Of a DNA stretch of 64,000 nucleotides, positions 8,145 through 16,073 are shown one piece after another (positions within the stretch are counted from its first letter, which is position 1; each line of letters starts with the position of its first letter). The position numbers and the translations under genes are program-made. The stretch is taken from positions 248,001 through 312,000 of the forward strand of contig PZPK01000002.1 of NCBI GenBank assembly GCA_006212045.1, read 5' to 3'. The stretch is from Oleiphilus sp. (GTDB lineage Bacteria; Pseudomonadota; Gammaproteobacteria; Pseudomonadales; Oleiphilaceae). The notes beneath the pieces are model-generated. The model made no database searches. It was not told the DNA's origin and saw only the letters and a program-made list of their open reading frames with translations.

Positions 8145-9357
8145 AGTACATGTCAGGGTACGACCTGAAACAAACAATCTGTACCTTGATTTCTCATATG
8201 GCGGGATGCGCTGCCGAGAACAAACGGCACTGAAAGACAATCTCGGTAACCGAAAGCGTGTTAATGCCCTCGCGAAGAAAATAGAAGCTCGTATGACCCT
8301 AGGCGAATTTGATTACGCCAGCTTTTTCCCTGGTAGTAAAAACCTAGCCAAACTTGCGAGTGACCCCCCTCAGGTATTGAAGACGACTAGACCTGACCAA
8401 ACAACAAGGGCCTGCTCCACCGAAGTTCGCACTTTAACGACAAGCTTTACACAATACGTTGAAAGCTGGTTTGCATTTAAACAGGTAGAATGGCGCCGGT
8501 CTCACAGCGAAAACATGCGCTGTCTCATCGATAGTTCCCTGAAGCCTTTTTTTGGCGACTTCGATCTCAGCGACATTACAAAGAACGATATATTAGTATT
8601 CCGTTCCGAACTCTGCTCTCGTCCCGGGCGCAAAGGCGCGGTGCTAGGACCTAAGACAGTCAACAATCATATGCAGTTGCTCCACTCTATTTTAACGGAC
8701 GCTTCCGATGAGTTCGGCTTCATCAACCCTTTTCGTAATATCAAAACGCTTAAATCTAAGAAGCAGCACATTGCGCCGTTTTCGCTCCAAGAGATCTACA
8801 AGATCATCAATTCTGTTCGGCCTGACTATAAGAATTACTACGAAGTGCGTTTTTTCAGCGGCATGAGAACAGGGGAAATTGACGGACTTCAATGGAAGTA
8901 TGTCGACTTTGAGAACAAGCAAATTCTCGTTCGTGAAACGCTGGTCAAGGGAAAAGTTGAATACACCAAAACCGACGGTTCTCAACGGGAGATTCCGATG
9001 CTGGGTCCGGTATACGCAGCCTTGAAAAGGCAACACGACTGTACAGCCAAACTCAGTAAGTATGTATTTTGTAACTCCGAAGGAAAGCCACTAGATCACG
9101 TGAATGTCACAAAGCGAGTTTGGTATCCATTGCTAAAGTCGCTCGGTCTGGAGAAACGGCGACCGTATATGAGCCGTCACTCTACTGCAACCTTGCTTCT
9201 AGCCAGTGGAGAAAGCCCTGAGTTCATCGCTAGATTTCTTGGACATACATCCACGGAAATGCTCTTTAAAACCTATAGCCGCTACGTTCCAAATCTCACT
9301 CGAAGGGATGGTAGCGCATTCGAGAATCTACTCCAGGAAAGAGAGGACGAATCATGA
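8134..9357 (+). CDS. int: Tyrosine-type site-specific integrase
   Basis: A phage-type integrase of about 407 residues. It has an N-terminal arm-binding domain (VHVRVRPETNNLYLDFSYGG) of the DUF3596 type, a SAM-like core-binding domain, and a C-terminal catalytic domain. Catalytic residues are visible: Arg in FFSGMRTGEIDG, a Lys-bearing hairpin, the Arg-His pair in YMSRHSTAT, His in LGHTSTEM, and the Tyr nucleophile in LFKTYSRY. The first conserved His of the HxxR box is replaced by Tyr. The frame runs back to 8083, but the GTG at 8134 has a GGGGGG site 7 bp upstream and overlaps the excisionase stop, so it is preferred. It drives insertion of a small element whose ends I could not locate. Confidence 0.85.
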   Translation: MATKVHVRVRPETNNLYLDFSYGGMRCREQTALKDNLGNRKRVNALAKKIEARMTLGEFDYASFFPGSKNLAKLASDPPQVLKTTRPDQTTRACSTEVRTLTTSFTQYVESWFAFKQVEWRRSHSENMRCLIDSSLKPFFGDFDLSDITKNDILVFRSELCSRPGRKGAVLGPKTVNNHMQLLHSILTDASDEFGFINPFRNIKTLKSKKQHIAPFSLQEIYKIINSVRPDYKNYYEVRFFSGMRTGEIDGLQWKYVDFENKQILVRETLVKGKVEYTKTDGSQREIPMLGPVYAALKRQHDCTAKLSKYVFCNSEGKPLDHVNVTKRVWYPLLKSLGLEKRRPYMSRHSTATLLLASGESPEFIARFLGHTSTEMLFKTYSRYVPNLTRRDGSAFENLLQEREDES

Positions 9358-9620
9358 TCCTGAATCAACATGACTTTGCTGAACCAACTAGAATACGTGA
9401 CATCGCTTTGTTTCTGAAAAACGCACTGAATATTTCTGATGGCAGCAGTATCGTATTCTTGCTGAACGACAAGGACTCCAGTTCGAATTTGGAAAGCATT
9501 GAAAAATGGACTCGGAAAAGAGTATGGTCACTGCTAAGCAGCGCTGAGTTAGTAGATTTGGACTTGTTGATAGATGAGCTGAAGGACCAATTAAGTTGTG
9601 CATACTCTGCAACAAACTAG
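9354..9620 (+). CDS. Small hypothetical protein coupled to the integrase
   Basis: An 88-residue acidic protein. The ATG overlaps the integrase stop in an ATGA junction, so it is translated with the integrase. The sequence contains a RIRDIALFLKNALNISDG helix and ends with a Leu/Asp-rich helix. No domain is recognised. Its place as the last gene of the excisionase-integrase unit suggests an accessory role in recombination or regulation, without direct evidence. Confidence 0.55.
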   Translation: MILNQHDFAEPTRIRDIALFLKNALNISDGSSIVFLLNDKDSSSNLESIEKWTRKRVWSLLSSAELVDLDLLIDELKDQLSCAYSATN

Positions 9621-10049
9621 AACCAACAAACTATATTGGACTTCAACTTGGCTTGAAATTTAAGTCATTCTGACTGCCATACCGAGATAAAGAGAATGCC
9701 AACGTGAAACTGGCTATGGGAAGGCCACATGCCCAAACAAAAGAAAAACAGGCATGTGACATTGCCGTCCGAACAATGCTTAGTTGCCGGGATTGAATCC
9801 GAAGACACGGTTCAGTGCTTTGCTAGCCGTCGCAGGGTCAACTCCATAGTTAAAACGTGAAAAGCTGCAACCAAGTGAAAAAAAGAAGGCATGCACACGA
9901 ATTAGTTCGTGATAGAGCGTCAACCTTATACAGACGGCAATAAAACTTGGAGGTTCATAAGAGCTCTCCTAATACAAACTGCAGTTGAGACGAGAAGCAA
10001 TCCGGACAGTATTCTCTAATCGTGCTGCTCGGGGGGGAAAAAGATTCGT
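9621..10049. other. Intergenic region with possible gene fragment
   Basis: Perfect 8-bp arms CACATGCC/GGCATGTG near 9728-9760 could form a hairpin with a long A-rich loop. On the minus strand from about 9969 to 9780 an open frame reads like protein (for example FNYGVDPATASKALNRVFG before the stop). It has no ATG, only a GTG at 9896, so it may be the 3' remnant of a lost gene. Confidence 0.3.
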
Positions 10050-10406
10050 ATGGAAAACGAAGAAATTGAAGATCGCAAAGTACTAGGTGATGCCTTGATT
10101 AAGACGATCGCGTTAATGGGGATCCGGCAAAAGGATTGTGAAAGCATAATAGGTGTTTCAGCGAGAGATATGCGTGACATCGAACTCGATGGCGTTGAAC
10201 CTGATAGCGCAACTGGAGAGCTTTGTACCTTTTTGATCCGAGCCTATCGCGCGCTATATAGCTCTCTTGGTGGCAATCAGGAACAAATCAAATATTGGCT
10301 TAATACACCAAACAAGTCTTTTGGACGGAAAGCACCTCTTGAGCACATGCGAAGTGCCGAAGGCTTAATTGAGGTAATGCAATACTTAGAGGGTATGAAA
10401 ACTTAA
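10050..10406 (+). CDS. Second orphan MbcA/ParS/Xre-type antitoxin
   Basis: A 118-residue protein with an N-terminal Xre-like helical part (ALMGIRQKDCESIIGVSARD). Its C-terminal DUF2384 toxin-binding domain contains QIKYWLNTPNKSFGRKAPLE and the conserved final RSAEGLIEVMQYLEG segment. The start ATG follows a poly-G/A stretch (about 10030-10040) that can act as ribosome site. No RES-domain toxin gene follows: the next 650 bp have no convincing gene. As with the antitoxin at 4763-5239, it is a solitary antitoxin or a remnant of a toxin-antitoxin pair. The two proteins share only the C-terminal domain. Confidence 0.7.
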   Translation: MENEEIEDRKVLGDALIKTIALMGIRQKDCESIIGVSARDMRDIELDGVEPDSATGELCTFLIRAYRALYSSLGGNQEQIKYWLNTPNKSFGRKAPLEHMRSAEGLIEVMQYLEGMKT

Positions 10407-11070
10407 GCTCTCTTTGATGAGTAAGTGAATCAGCGTGTGCATGCTTGCTAGTGTCACTAACTGAAGATTGAATGGCTGTGTGATGATCTTCACTGACAAT
10501 GCCTTTTTACCATGTAAACTCAACTTTTCTAATCAAGTCAGCTACATATTTACTCTTCGCGCCCTATATAGAATCTGCCCTACCCCAAACCTAATAGGCA
10601 CATGCAACGGACAAGCTTACAAGGGTTGACATAAAAAAAGCCATAAAATAGATTGACGGTTCCTTGCTTTACTCTATCAAGGGATAAGGAAAATTCTCGG
10701 GGCAGGCAAGGAAAGTCTATGGAAAGCGAGCTATCGTTTTTACTCACCTTTCACATCAAGCTTCATACAGTCTGGTATAAAGAAGAAAGCAGGAGATTCA
10801 CAACAAATACTCATTGCCTTCTCGTTTTATCCGAGTGTGTTAGGTCCTTAATAGTAATTATCAAAGCCATACATTTACCAATCTTTCTCTTAGTAGAGTA
10901 TGCCTGCGCTACGAAGGCCGGAGTTCGCTTTGATCACAACCTATTGCTTCGAAAATTGTTCTTCCCCAAAGAAGGGGCCGCTTCTCCTTTTTTCCGTTTT
11001 ATCTCAGCTCTGGCGATCTCGCGAGAATAAGTGTTCAACTTAAACTGTAAAACGTAATTTGAGGGTATTT
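10407..11070. other. Gene-poor region; one weak frame
   Basis: A plus-strand frame (10719-11030) has a passable AAGGAAAG site before its ATG and a hydrophobic middle, but no similarity that I recognise and odd composition, so I leave it uncalled. Near its end a short stem AGAAG/CTTCT with a GGGCCG loop, followed by a T-run (about 10970-10995), may be a weak terminator. Confidence 0.3.
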
Positions 11071-11763
11071 ATGAAATTTAGACTGATTAAACCTTTATCA
11101 ATCCATCTCGCTTCGGTTCTTATTTTATCGATGTTATTTGGTTGTGCTGGTGTTACCAGCAACTCTGAGAGCCATAATCTAAATGCTTATGGAAGGTACG
11201 AAGGCGAGATATTGGCAGAATGGGGGCCCGATGGTCGAACCATGACTTTGAAGAGTGAAATTACTTATATTGATCAAGCCAAAAAAAGGTGGCCAGTTCC
11301 AGAAAATACCGAAGTTGACGGAGCTTCAATTCCCAGAATTTTCTGGAGCGTAATAGGAGGACCTTTTGAAGGAAGATACAGAAATGCTTCTGTTATTCAT
11401 GATTATTATTGCGATACCAAGCTTGAGAACTGGGAAGACGTCCATGAAATGTTTTACAACGCAATGAGGGCGAGCGGAACAGATGAAGCTAAAGCCAAGA
11501 TGATGTATTACGCAGTCTACTTGGGGGGCCCTAGATGGAAGCGCGTTCACCATACGAACCACGAGCCACGCGCTTTCTCTAAACCTGGTGACATTGATCG
11601 TATCGTTATCGAAGAGTGGAAGCCTACTTATGATGCCGAAAAAGCCAAAGAAACTATTAGTAAATTAGATCTTTCGACGATGACATTAAGCGAAATAAAG
11701 AAGGTGGCTAACTCATTGCTATCGGAGGAAGAGCCTCCCAGCATGAGGTGGGTAACACAGTGA
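11071..11763 (+). CDS. DUF1353 lipoprotein
   Basis: An exported lipoprotein of about 230 residues. The signal peptide LASVLILSMLFGC ends in a lipobox (LFGC-A), so the mature protein begins at the Cys and is probably anchored in the outer or inner membrane. The body is a DUF1353 domain: VDGASIPRIFWSVIGGPFEG, then RNASVIHDYYCD, a helical segment and YLGGPRW. DUF1353 proteins are often encoded in prophages and mobile islands, and their function is not settled. The ATG at 11071 is preferred over the TTG at 11059 because GAGGG lies just upstream. The stop overlaps the GTG of the next gene, so they form an operon with 11760-13163 and probably 13217-13831. Confidence 0.8.
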   Translation: MKFRLIKPLSIHLASVLILSMLFGCAGVTSNSESHNLNAYGRYEGEILAEWGPDGRTMTLKSEITYIDQAKKRWPVPENTEVDGASIPRIFWSVIGGPFEGRYRNASVIHDYYCDTKLENWEDVHEMFYNAMRASGTDEAKAKMMYYAVYLGGPRWKRVHHTNHEPRAFSKPGDIDRIVIEEWKPTYDAEKAKETISKLDLSTMTLSEIKKVANSLLSEEEPPSMRWVTQ

Positions 11764-13163
11764 TACGAGCAAGCCTAGCCTTTACAGTCAAGCCTCTTCT
11801 CTTATTGGTAGCTTGTTTTTTATTTGCATGCGCTTCAAAGAATACAGCTGTCCCCCTCCTATCATTCGCGCCAATTGGCCCAATTCAGCGTGATCTCAAT
11901 CCCCCAAGTAAACCGTTGACATATCACATAGAGCCAGCTCTGCTCGATCTCTATCAATCATCGTTTTCTGCAACTATGCAGCAGATCAGATCTAGAGTCC
12001 GTCCACACTTGGAAGATGATCATAAAGCGATTTTGGATCAAGTAACCTTCGAACTCGAAGATAGCTGGGATGTCTATGGTACCAGAGCTATGAACAAGGA
12101 TGGGAAGCTAAAGGTTCTTATCCCAGTTGGAGTAATCGCTGTCCTCGATAGCGTGATATCAGCCCAAGTTGTTACTAGTTTAACGAACCAAAGATTTGAT
12201 CTGGCCAGCGAATTTGTTTTGGCTCTCGCAGATCGACTGAAGGTTAATTCCGCTAGACATCGATTAGGACAAGAAACCTTACCTGTCCCGATTTATCCTC
12301 ACTATTTATACCTAAGTCGCCAGGAGCTAGACTCAGCTGTTAGTTCACCTCAGTTTGTGGGGCAAAAGGTGGTTGGGTTTGAGAGTGCGCTTGCCTTTCT
12401 GTTCTTACATGAACTTGCACATCATATTTGGCCAAACGAGTCCATTTATACCCGGGAAATAAAGGCTGATATTTTTGCTATCAATCTTGCAGCAAAATTA
12501 GACATGAACCCCATCCTGAATTCTTTCCCATTTATATTCTTCATGGGCCTTGAAGGAGAACAGTTTAAGCGTGAGCGAATAATTGGTTATGCCCCAGTAG
12601 TGTGCCGCGCTATCTATGGTATGGAGGTCGGCTATAAAGCCGCCAGTATGGATAAAGACTTTATGAAATTTATTGAATCAAACGGAGGGTCAGTAAATTG
12701 GAACTCCTATTACGGGCTAATGGACAAACTAGAATCCCTATTAGATAAAGATCAAGTAGCTTGTGAGTCATTTGAGCAAGCACTAAAAAAAAGACCCAAT
12801 TCCCCCCTCCCAATTCGACTAGATATCGCTGAGAGAAAACTCAAGATAGAGCGACCTGCTCCTGGTTCATGCAATGGTTTTGCATTGAGTCTATTTATTA
12901 ATGACAAGTTCGTGACGAGAGTTAATAACACAAGAGACCCCAATCCCATAGAACTAGGCAATATGAAAGTAGGCGAGTACAACTTCAGATTTTCTGGTGT
13001 TTCAAACTATTGTATCCGAAACGATGAACGATTCAGCATGTCCGAAATAAAGAAGAGAGAATACCAGTGTGCAGGAAAATTCACGGTTGATCATCTAGAA
13101 GATTTGCATCTTATATCTTTGGCCAACCCTGAAAATGGGGAGTTGCACTGCGGGATATATTAG
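11760..13163 (+). CDS. HExxH zinc metallopeptidase lipoprotein
   Basis: A lipoprotein of about 467 residues with a lipobox (LFAC-A) after a hydrophobic leader. A zinc-protease motif HELAHH lies near residue 217, in a LFLHELAHHIWPNES context. About 16 residues later comes EIKADIFAINLA, whose Glu is placed to be the third zinc ligand, as in M48-like or gluzincin peptidases. The C-terminal third is beta-rich and contains several Cys residues, suited to an extracytoplasmic site. The GTG start at 11760 overlaps the DUF1353 stop (GTGA) and has GAGGTGGG upstream. It would act at the cell envelope; the substrate is unknown. Confidence 0.7.
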   Translation: MIRASLAFTVKPLLLLVACFLFACASKNTAVPLLSFAPIGPIQRDLNPPSKPLTYHIEPALLDLYQSSFSATMQQIRSRVRPHLEDDHKAILDQVTFELEDSWDVYGTRAMNKDGKLKVLIPVGVIAVLDSVISAQVVTSLTNQRFDLASEFVLALADRLKVNSARHRLGQETLPVPIYPHYLYLSRQELDSAVSSPQFVGQKVVGFESALAFLFLHELAHHIWPNESIYTREIKADIFAINLAAKLDMNPILNSFPFIFFMGLEGEQFKRERIIGYAPVVCRAIYGMEVGYKAASMDKDFMKFIESNGGSVNWNSYYGLMDKLESLLDKDQVACESFEQALKKRPNSPLPIRLDIAERKLKIERPAPGSCNGFALSLFINDKFVTRVNNTRDPNPIELGNMKVGEYNFRFSGVSNYCIRNDERFSMSEIKKREYQCAGKFTVDHLEDLHLISLANPENGELHCGIY

Positions 13164-13216
13164 ACCTATACAGGGGATTAAGTAAGAGTTTTTATTAGAA
13201 ACAACGGAGGTTGAGA

Positions 13217-13831
13217 ATGAAGTATTTGTTAGCTTGTATTGTGTTCTTTTCTATAGTCGCTGAGGCTCGAATGTTTGTAGGGTATGACAGTTTTTGTGGA
13301 CTTCCAGTAATAGTCGAGAGAACCTCTCAGTCCGCTGTGGCAACAATCAGAAGTGGGCAACGAGTAATTATTGTTGATCCCTCAGTGATGGATAACTGGA
13401 GATTCTCACGTGTCTTTGTCATCGCTCATGAGTGTGCTCACCATATTTTGGGGCATTTATCGCCAAGCCAGCAGTTTCAGCGGCAACATATGAATGCTAC
13501 TCGTAGACAAGAAATTGAGGCTGACTGCTGGGCGGCAAGAACATTAGCTAATAATGGTTATATTAGAGAAATACAAAGAGCAGTAGTTCAGAACGCAAGC
13601 CAGGGGCCAATCATGCAAGGTCCTTATCCTTCAGGAATGGAAAGAGCCGAATTTATTGCTAACTGCGCAGGGGTTAACATCGCCCCATCAAGACAAATCC
13701 CTCCTCCGGCGCGACTGGGTACTATCTGCCAAACTAACTTTGGAGCGTGCTCGGTCCAATCAGCACCTGTAAGTACTAGCTGTGCCTGTTTTTCTCCCGC
13801 AACTGGCCATGTTCCGGGCTTCATAAGGTAG
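13217..13831 (+). CDS. Secreted HExxH metallopeptidase
   Basis: A protein of about 204 residues with a short signal peptide (MKYLLACIVFFSIVAEA). A zinc-binding motif HECAHH lies near residue 70 (VFVIAHECAHHILGHL), and a downstream EIEADCWAAR segment supplies the third ligand. The C-terminal 60 residues are rich in Cys, Pro and Ser and probably disulfide-bonded. The ATG at 13217 has CGGAGG upstream, so an in-frame TTG at 13211 is not used. It lies 53 bp after the larger metallopeptidase gene and shares the same HExxH...EhxAD layout, so the two may be distantly related and act on the same envelope target. Confidence 0.7.
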   Translation: MKYLLACIVFFSIVAEARMFVGYDSFCGLPVIVERTSQSAVATIRSGQRVIIVDPSVMDNWRFSRVFVIAHECAHHILGHLSPSQQFQRQHMNATRRQEIEADCWAARTLANNGYIREIQRAVVQNASQGPIMQGPYPSGMERAEFIANCAGVNIAPSRQIPPPARLGTICQTNFGACSVQSAPVSTSCACFSPATGHVPGFIR

Positions 13832-13907
13832 AAAATTGACTTGCGCGCTTAGTCCCTAAAGCTTAAACCAGGCCTTCACTACAACTGATCTGATTGAACC
13901 TGTTTCG

Positions 13908-14116
13908 CTATTTTAACCACTCTTCAAACCTACAATCAGGAGAGCCATATTTTCTTCTACCGTCCCCTACGAGCAGACCATGAAGCTTTCTTTCTTGCAC
14001 CACTACATCGCCATCTGGTCGAAATAGCTTGCGAATAGTTCTACTTTCAAGCTCTCCTGATTTCCCTTATCTGGTTCAAAAGCATTCACCAAATCGGCAA
14101 CTAGGTATAACTTTCA
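13908..14116 (-). pseudogene. Frameshifted gene remnant
   Basis: Two overlapping minus-strand frames both read like real protein. One gives LYLVADLVNAFEPDKGN, and the next gives RTIRKLFRPDGDVVV, then HGLLVGDGRRKYGSP and a stop at 13908. Joining them needs a frameshift near 14055, and no start codon is in frame. This looks like the decayed 3' end of a gene. The rest of the gap 13832-14305 shows nothing clear. Confidence 0.4.
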
Positions 14117-14305
14117 GTGTTTTCTATTTAGGTAAACGGCCCCTTCGGTTCGATCAAAAGATCACCTAAAAAGATTTGAACGTTTCTCTTATCAAAGATT
14201 ACTACCCTTGAATGGAATATTGTCTATATACGAACCTTACACTTGAGACTAGCAAGAGAATCTCCAACTAAAGCCCCTGTATCCATACAACTGACATGGC
14301 AGAAC

Positions 14306-15184
14306 CTAGGTCAAGAGGCCCTGCTCTAATCTATTCCGGATGAGCTCAGGATCGTTGGCAAGCTTATCGAGATCGCTAAAGTTGAGAAGATCTCCTCTGC
14401 CAGAAGCTTTTTCCAATTCCGAAAGTATTATCAATCTTGCACGCATTCCCAGATTCGCGTTACCTTTTTTAATCTGGCTAAGTTGGGATGGGGGAAGATC
14501 CAGTTTTTCAGCGAGTTTTGCACCACTTCCATAGAGGGGCTCCAAATGCAAAAGCAGCGCAGCATTTAATTCTGCATTCCTATCCATTGGAAACGCACAC
14601 CTTTCTATTTCATCTAGCAGCACGCTGGTATCTTCCAACATCAACGACAACCGCGACCAGTCGAGTGACCAAAGGTTAGGATCAGCAACGTATAGCGCTT
14701 CGAGAAGCTTCACTCTCTGCTCCCTGGATAATACCGCTCCTCTTCGGATGTTTTCTTTCATTGCGTCAGTCAACCCAAAATGCGCTTTAAAACCTGGATG
14801 CTCTGCTAGGGCTTCATATGCATCCAAAAAATTAACAAGATTTGCATCGTCGCTGCGCAATTCACGCTCGTAGCGCCGTCTGGAGATTTTTTCAAATTCG
14901 GAATTAGTAAATGTCTCGAAACGCCTTGCTAGCGCTTGTGGCACTATAGATCCAAGTGCTTTTCGTACGAATAAAAAACCCAATTTATCCATTACAACAA
15001 CCCGATGGTGCCATGCCAGCTCTGCCGATCTCCTTCGCACTTGAGACATTGTGGAGGTGGGGATCCCTAACCTTTTAGCTAGGTCCCGATCTGACCGTGA
15101 ACCAAAACGTTTTGCAACGCGGTCCAACAATTCATTGTCGGCCTCTATTTTTTGTAGGTCATATATTTTTTTGGGGCGCGGCAT
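14306..15184 (-). CDS. Regulator with two helix-turn-helix motifs
   Basis: A 292-residue DNA-binding protein. The N-terminal HTH (SDRDLAKRLGIPTSTMSQVR, about residues 31-50) and a second HTH near residues 223-245 (KLAEKLDLPPSQLSQIKKGN) resemble each other. Both are of the phage CI-repressor kind, so the protein may bind two half-sites by itself. The middle is all-helical. It is divergent to the gene at 15273, with 88 bp between them that hold two AATGTA direct repeats (about 15232-15248). Its place next to the giant recombinase suggests that it controls this module. Confidence 0.7.
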   Translation of the reverse strand: MPRPKKIYDLQKIEADNELLDRVAKRFGSRSDRDLAKRLGIPTSTMSQVRRRSAELAWHHRVVVMDKLGFLFVRKALGSIVPQALARRFETFTNSEFEKISRRRYERELRSDDANLVNFLDAYEALAEHPGFKAHFGLTDAMKENIRRGAVLSREQRVKLLEALYVADPNLWSLDWSRLSLMLEDTSVLLDEIERCAFPMDRNAELNAALLLHLEPLYGSGAKLAEKLDLPPSQLSQIKKGNANLGMRARLIILSELEKASGRGDLLNFSDLDKLANDPELIRNRLEQGLLT

Positions 15185-15272
15185 TTCGACCTCATTGACT
15201 TTCGGACCAAACTGGAATAGCTTTTATGTTCATAATGTATTTAATGTACTATTTAGAGTATATTTGCATAGT

Positions 15273-16073
15273 ATGGACGTTTTCGAGATTTGTAAAGCTG
15301 AGATTTCCGCTAGTATTTCCATCCGCGAATGGTCAGCCAATTTTCACGAGGAGGTCATCGTAGCTGGCTCAACAGAACCGCTGGAGGTGACCATTCTCGA
15401 CACGCTAAGAAAGTATCTCGAGCTTGTTCTGGGAGACGTTCTGGATCTTGAGTTACGCGAAAAAATTCACGCTACTCATAAACATAAAATCTACCGATTA
15501 GTGGCGACAAACCCGGCCAATGAACTTGCCAGCGCAATGACGGCGAAGATAAAGAGCCATTGCCACCAATTTTTTAAGAAAATTTCCAACGGCCAATCCG
15601 ATATTTTTGAAAGTAACGTTATTTCCCATTTGGAAACGGACCAGATGTCGCTGGGCGACGAACAACGTGAGGCATGCTTCGAAACTATTAATGCGTTTCA
15701 AAAAACCTATCACTCACCTAAAAAATCTCTATTTTTTTCGCTTCTAGATACTGAGAAAATTTCAGTTACCCAAATTAAGAAACCAGAAACGACCAGCGTA
15801 AAAAATGTCGATAAGTATTTTGATCACCTATTTATTTGTGGTTTCGACGCCCTAAAACAGGAAATATATTGCAAGAATGACGATAACGAACGAATCGTGC
15901 TGTCCGCCAAAAGAGACGCCATGGCGGCCAAAGTTTTGTCTCTCATCGACCGGGCTGGCCGTATAGACACGGTAACGCTCTGTGTCGACCCTGAAAAATC
16001 TTCCAAGAAACAGATAGCCTTGATTAAATGTGGCACCTTTATTGATGCGTCAGGGACAAAGATAAAACTATAA
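15273..16073 (+). CDS. Unknown protein between the regulator and the giant recombinase
   Basis: A 266-residue soluble protein that I do not recognise. It begins MDVFEICKAEISASISIRE. A helical first half with Lys/His-rich segments is followed by a beta-rich second half. The frame runs back to 15051, but that part overlaps the regulator in antisense. The ATG at 15273 in the divergent promoter gap is therefore chosen. The 3' end overlaps the 3' end of the giant recombinase gene by 35 bp, tail to tail. Divergent from the HTH regulator and convergent with the recombinase, it appears to belong to the same module. A partner role (directionality factor or DNA-end binder) is only a guess. Confidence 0.6.
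   Translation: MDVFEICKAEISASISIREWSANFHEEVIVAGSTEPLEVTILDTLRKYLELVLGDVLDLELREKIHATHKHKIYRLVATNPANELASAMTAKIKSHCHQFFKKISNGQSDIFESNVISHLETDQMSLGDEQREACFETINAFQKTYHSPKKSLFFSLLDTEKISVTQIKKPETTSVKNVDKYFDHLFICGFDALKQEIYCKNDDNERIVLSAKRDAMAAKVLSLIDRAGRIDTVTLCVDPEKSSKKQIALIKCGTFIDASGTKIKL

Noticed and set aside
10653-11030. 125-codon plus-strand frame before the DUF1353 operon
   Set aside because: Composition and lack of motif do not support a gene.
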